From Lachnospiraceae bacterium (GTDB lineage Bacteria > Bacillota > Clostridia > Lachnospirales > Lachnospiraceae), in contig SVDY01000002.1 in assembly GCA_015057665.1 (NCBI GenBank), positions 1-64,000 of the forward strand: a stretch of DNA of 64,000 nucleotides. The letters run 5' to 3'. Positions 60,632 to 64,000 of the stretch are shown in pieces (the first letter of the stretch is position 1; every line of letters starts with the position of its first letter). Under the pieces are notes generated by a model, which had not been told where the DNA came from, made no database searches, and worked only from the letters and a program-made list of their open reading frames with translations. A program made the translations under genes and the position numbers.

Positions 60632-62017
60632 ATGGAATCAAATACTACTGTAAAAAAGGCCAATCCTCTTGGCTATGCGCCCATAGGAAGTTTGATTGCC
60701 AAATTTGCCATTCCGTCTGTTATCAGCTTTTTAGTTACTTCCGCCTATAACATCACAGACCAGATTTTTATTGGCCATGTGATTGGAATGCTTGGAAATG
60801 CTGCAACCAATGTGTCATTTCCTCTTGTTACTTTGACAACGGCTTTGGCTCAATTAGCCGGCGTAGGTACAGCCGCAAACTTTAATCTACGCATGGGGGC
60901 AAAAGAAGAAGAAAAAGCCAAAGAGTATATCGGAACCGGTATCGCTCTTATGGCCATCATCGGTACTTTATTGTTCCTGATTGTGACGATCTTTAAATCA
61001 CCACTTTTAATTTTATGTGGTGCAACGGATACGGTATTTCCTCTGGCAAAATCTTACTTGGGAATTACAGCAATTGGTCTTCCATTCCTTCTCTTTACCA
61101 ATTCCAGCAGCAATGTCATTCGTGCTGACGGCAGTCCATCTTACTCTATGTTTTGTACTGTAACCGGTGCAGTCTTAAATATATTTTTAGACTGGTTGTT
61201 TATGTTTGTCTTTGAATGGGGGATTCAGGGAGCCGCGATTGCTACAGTAATCGGACAGATTGTATCCTTCCTGTTATGTATCTCTTATTACTTCAGATTT
61301 AAGACATTTAAGATTCGATTCTCTATGCTTGTTCCACAGATAAACAATCTGATCGATATTATTAAAGTCGGAATGTCCAATTTCTTTAATCTGTTTATTA
61401 TGATGTTCGTAAATATCGTATTGAACAATAGTTTAAAAACATATGGTGCCCAGTCCATCTACGGCAGTGATATTCCTCTTGCTGTATCCGGTGTTATTGC
61501 GAAAATCAACAGCATACTGTCTGCATTTTCTGTTGGCATCTCCCACGGCTGCCAGCCTATCTTCGGATTTAATATGGGGGCTAAAAATTACGGAAGAGTA
61601 AAGGAAACCTACAAGAAGGCCATTACCGTTGCTCTTTGCTTAAGTTTGGTTGCTCTTTTCTCGTTCCAGATGTTCCCACGACAGATTACAGGAATCTTTG
61701 GCTCCGGAAATGAATTATATTTCCAGTTTGCAGAGCAATATCTTCGCATCTTCCTTCTCATGGTAAGTGCTCAGGTAATTAATCCTATTACGGTAAATTA
61801 CTTTACAAGTACAGGGAATGTAAAACAGGGAATTTTCCTTTCTTTATCAAGACAGGGACTTATTCTTCTTCCACTGTTACTGATTCTTCCAAAATTCTTA
61901 GGTATTGACGGCATTTTATATGCGGGGCCGATTGCTGATCTGGCAGCAGGAATTCTGTCTCTGGCTATGGTAGCAGTCAGTTTTAAGAAAATGACAAAGT
62001 TGGAAAATGAAGCTTAA
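60632..62017 (+). CDS. MATE-family efflux transporter (second)
   Basis: This 461-residue protein has the twelve-helix MATE layout and the same family segments as the first copy (YNITDQIFIGHVIG, VIRADGSPSYS, GCQPIFGFNMGA). It is only moderately similar to the one at 5823, so it is an older paralogue. AAAGGAG precedes the ATG. No regulator is adjacent and no Crp-type box was found before it. A terminator follows. Confidence 0.92.
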   Translation: MESNTTVKKANPLGYAPIGSLIAKFAIPSVISFLVTSAYNITDQIFIGHVIGMLGNAATNVSFPLVTLTTALAQLAGVGTAANFNLRMGAKEEEKAKEYIGTGIALMAIIGTLLFLIVTIFKSPLLILCGATDTVFPLAKSYLGITAIGLPFLLFTNSSSNVIRADGSPSYSMFCTVTGAVLNIFLDWLFMFVFEWGIQGAAIATVIGQIVSFLLCISYYFRFKTFKIRFSMLVPQINNLIDIIKVGMSNFFNLFIMMFVNIVLNNSLKTYGAQSIYGSDIPLAVSGVIAKINSILSAFSVGISHGCQPIFGFNMGAKNYGRVKETYKKAITVALCLSLVALFSFQMFPRQITGIFGSGNELYFQFAEQYLRIFLLMVSAQVINPITVNYFTSTGNVKQGIFLSLSRQGLILLPLLLILPKFLGIDGILYAGPIADLAAGILSLAMVAVSFKKMTKLENEA

Positions 62018-62026
62018 AATGTGAGA

Positions 62027-62066
62027 ATAGCCGTCGCTACCTATTGATAGTAGAGACGGCTGTTTT
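62027..62066 (+). terminator. Terminator of the second MATE gene
   Basis: AGCCGTC-N-CTAC pairs with GTAG-A-GACGGCT and runs into five Ts, ten bases past the stop. Confidence 0.8.
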
Positions 62067-62074
62067 TATGATAG

Positions 62075-62178
62075 TTTCTTTTCTTACGCAAGTTTGATTG
62101 TTTTATCTTTTCTACCTTTGGATGAGAAGCAAGGTATTTTGCAACTTTTTTCGCATTCTGACAATGTCTTTCTTTATC
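62075..62178 (-). pseudogene. Remnant of a Cys/Met-metabolism PLP enzyme gene
   Basis: Between the MATE terminator and thiD the minus strand encodes RHCQNAKKVAKYLASHPKVE, which closely fits the RHxxNAxKVAxxLxxHPKV segment of O-acetylhomoserine sulfhydrylase/cystathionine gamma-synthase enzymes. No catalytic lysine region, start or further homologous sequence is present. It overlaps the end of thiD in another frame. It is best read as a leftover of a metY/metB-like gene. Confidence 0.5.
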
Positions 62179-62978
62179 TATTCCTTTCCTCCAGATTTTT
62201 CTAACGCAAAAGCATGATTTAAAGGTCCGGAACCCTTTCCAAGATCAAGCATCGCCATCAGTGCATCGGATATATAATCTTTTGCATTCTGCACAGCAGT
62301 TATTAAAGAGCAGCCTTTTGCCAGATTAGCCGCAATGGCACTGGACAAAGTACATCCTGTACCATGTGTATTGGAATTATCGATTCTGTTTCCTTTTATC
62401 CAATGTGCTTCTCCATTCTCCCACAAAAGATCATCGGCATCGTTGATGCTGTGTCCTCCTTTTAATAAAACAGCGCATCCATATAGTGTTCCTATTTTTT
62501 TTGCTGCTTCTCTCATATCTTCACTATTTGTAATAGTCATAGCCGCAAGAATCTGTGCCTCCGGAATGTTAGGAGTCACTACAGATGCAATTGGAAACAA
62601 TTCTTTTGTCAAAATCTCTACAGCGTCACTTTTCATAAGAGCCGAACCGCTGGTTGCTATCATAACCGGATCAATGACTATGTTCCGGGCTTTGTAATGG
62701 TTTAGCCGTTCTGCTATTACATGAATCAGCTCAGATGATGATACCATGCCGATTTTTACTGCATCCGGATAGATATCCTGAAAGATGGCATCCAGTTGTT
62801 CCTTTAAAAATTCCGGGGGCGATTCCATGATAGCACTTACACCTGTCGTATTCTGTGCAGTCAGGGCTGTCACTGCAGTCATGGCATACACACCATTCAT
62901 GGTCATAGTCTTAATATCTGCCTGAATACCGGCGCCTCCACTGGAATCACTCCCTGCAATTGATAATGCTGTTTTCAT
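62178..62978 (-). CDS. thiD: Hydroxymethylpyrimidine/phosphomethylpyrimidine kinase
   Basis: This 266-residue enzyme of the ribokinase-like fold has SIAGSDSSGGAGIQADIKT at the N terminus, DPVMIATSGS in the middle and the GTGCTLSSAIA anion hole near residues 212-222. It phosphorylates HMP twice to HMP-PP for thiamine synthesis. It follows thiE by 11 bp, with thiH upstream, so the window holds the tail of a thi operon. Confidence 0.95.
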   Translation of the reverse strand: MKTALSIAGSDSSGGAGIQADIKTMTMNGVYAMTAVTALTAQNTTGVSAIMESPPEFLKEQLDAIFQDIYPDAVKIGMVSSSELIHVIAERLNHYKARNIVIDPVMIATSGSALMKSDAVEILTKELFPIASVVTPNIPEAQILAAMTITNSEDMREAAKKIGTLYGCAVLLKGGHSINDADDLLWENGEAHWIKGNRIDNSNTHGTGCTLSSAIAANLAKGCSLITAVQNAKDYISDALMAMLDLGKGSGPLNHAFALEKSGGKE

Positions 62979-62989
62979 TTTTTCTCCTT

Positions 62990-63625
62990 TTAGATCAATT
63001 TCAGTTCCTCTGCTCTGGCTTTTAACTCCATTGCCGCCTGTTTCGGATCATCTGCCTTCATAATGGCAGAAACCACGCAAATGCCTCCAACCGGAATCCC
63101 CTGTAAAATGTCTATGTTGCCTTTGTTAAGTCCTCCAATTGCATTGGCCGGAATCGGTACGGTCCTGCAAATATCAGCTAGTGTCTCAGTGGAAGTAAGA
63201 ACTGTTTTTACCTTTGTTGTTGTAGGATAGATAGCTCCTACTCCAAGATAATCTGCTCCCTGTTCATAGGCTTCCAATGCCCATGGTACCGTCTTTGCTG
63301 TCGCACCTACAATCTTATCCGGTCCCATCAGCTTTCGTGCCATTGCAACTGTCATGTCTTCTTTTCCTACATGAACTCCTTCGGCACCAATAGCAAGCGC
63401 CACATCAACCCGGTCGTCGATAATGAGAGGAACCTGATATTTTACAGCAATCTGATGTACTTTTTCTGCCAATTCTATATATTCTCTCGTTGTTCTCGTT
63501 TTTTCCCTAAGCTGCATCAGGGTTACTCCTCCCATGAGTGCCTGCTCTACCCGGTATAAGAATTCTTCTTCTGTAAATCCGTTGCTATCTGTTATAAAAT
63601 ATAATCTTGTATCCAGTTTTTTCAT
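62990..63625 (-). CDS. thiE: Thiamine phosphate synthase
   Basis: This 211-residue TIM-barrel enzyme has LYFITDS, GVTLMQLREK, LIIDDRVDVALAIGAEGVHVGKED, GATAKT, DYLGVGAIYPTTTK and ANAIGGLNKGNI signatures, covering the HMP-PP and thiazole phosphate sites. It couples the two halves of thiamine. It lies between thiH and thiD on the same strand. Confidence 0.96.
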   Translation of the reverse strand: MKKLDTRLYFITDSNGFTEEEFLYRVEQALMGGVTLMQLREKTRTTREYIELAEKVHQIAVKYQVPLIIDDRVDVALAIGAEGVHVGKEDMTVAMARKLMGPDKIVGATAKTVPWALEAYEQGADYLGVGAIYPTTTKVKTVLTSTETLADICRTVPIPANAIGGLNKGNIDILQGIPVGGICVVSAIMKADDPKQAAMELKARAEELKLI

Positions 63626-63684
63626 TTTCTAATCCGTCCGCTGGCATGCTCTTTTGCGGACCATCCTTTCTTACATTCCAAAAG

Positions 63685-64000
63685 TTATAAATAGAGATAA
63701 TCATTTAAAACAGGCTGCAGTCCTTCCTCTGCAATATCCTGATACATCTTTTGGAGACTCCTGTTATCATCGATTTCAAACTGTTCATCTCCATGAGCAT
63801 CCTCCGACTCGTTTCCATTGTATTTGCTCTCATGGTCACCGATTCCTGTAGAAACGCCTGCGGAAACTTTTGTAGCTGCAATCTTAACAATACCATTGCG
63901 GAATTCGGCACTTTCTCTCGAGGAAACTGTTATTCCCACATAAGGAAGAAAAATGCGGTAAGCACAGATGATCTGGCACAACTGTTTTTCATGCACATCT
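63685..64000 (-). CDS. thiH: 2-iminoacetate synthase, C-terminal part (cut by window edge)
   Basis: The last ~104 codons show the ThiH C terminus: AYRIFLPYVGITVSSRESAEFRN, then VKIAATKVSAGVSTGIG and a final QFEIDDNRSLQKMYQDIAEEGLQPVLNDY. ThiH is a radical SAM enzyme that cleaves tyrosine to make dehydroglycine for the thiazole ring. Its N-terminal radical SAM core lies beyond base 64000. The gene precedes thiE by about 60 bp. Confidence 0.9.
   Translation of the reverse strand, partial: DVHEKQLCQIICAYRIFLPYVGITVSSRESAEFRNGIVKIAATKVSAGVSTGIGDHESKYNGNESEDAHGDEQFEIDDNRSLQKMYQDIAEEGLQPVLNDYLYL

Overview
The window looks like a chromosomal segment of a low-GC, strictly anaerobic Gram-positive gut bacterium, most likely a Lachnospiraceae-type clostridium. 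The evidence is AGGAGG-type ribosome binding sites, Firmicutes-style operons and rho-independent terminators, MATE and MacB-type exporters with Gram-positive adaptors, a DegV protein, BspA-type leucine-rich repeats, and two three-subunit molybdenum hydroxylases with their accessory genes. I saw no tRNA, rRNA, insertion sequence, prophage or CRISPR array.

Layout. (1) 0.4-15.4 kb: molybdenum-hydroxylase accessory block. A leftward operon (MocA-like nucleotidyltransferase, TylF-like methyltransferase, phosphatase-HD fusion) diverges from a rightward one (XdhC, methyltransferase, P-loop NTPase). A MATE exporter, a Crp/Fnr-type regulator, a second TylF-like protein, a membrane protein, and an LRR / metallopeptidase-VWA / MoxR AAA+ set follow. 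(2) 15.5-22.8 kb: hydroxylase operon 1, whose FAD subunit carries an inserted GltD-like domain, a 0.42-kb phased array of inverted GCATG motifs, and a second Crp/Fnr regulator. (3) 22.8-29.5 kb: small genes (PBECR4-like, DUF2500-like, CYTH), a probable type I toxin-antitoxin pair, and hydroxylase operon 2. (4) 29.6-33.8 kb: FecBCD-type ABC importer with a flavodoxin-like protein, preceded by a riboswitch-like leader. (5) 33.8-43 kb: a decayed GntR/cyclase copy, dinB, HAD phosphatase, beta-lactamase-fold hydrolase, a frameshifted FGGY kinase, DegV, a DUF218 protein and a Gfo/Idh/MocA dehydrogenase. (6) 43-51.7 kb: MacB-type ABC exporter with two adaptors, divergent from a two-component system. 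(7) 51.8-56.3 kb: Gld-type ABC system with GldG-like and DUF4340 proteins. (8) 56.4-60.5 kb: sugar-acid operon (GarR-like dehydrogenase, DUF1537 kinase, cyclase-family hydrolase) with a GntR regulator. (9) 60.6-64 kb: second MATE exporter and thiD-thiE-thiH, the last cut by the window edge.

How the genes work together. Regions 1, 2 and 4 appear to share one control circuit. A 14-bp box of the form GTAGY-N4-RYTAC, with its centre 32-33 bp upstream of a TATAAT/TACAAT-like -10, lies before both Crp/Fnr genes, both divergent maturation operons, the first MATE gene, a small hypothetical gene and the FecBCD-type operon. This is the class II activator geometry. It suggests that the paired Crp/Fnr proteins coordinate hydroxylase maturation, export and import.

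The least explained features are the phased array at 21139-21556 (14 alternating GCATG elements, about 63 bp per inverted pair), the leader RNA at 33361-33529 with mutually exclusive P1/antiterminator/terminator pairings, and the unassigned TylF, LRR, VWA and MoxR accessory genes.
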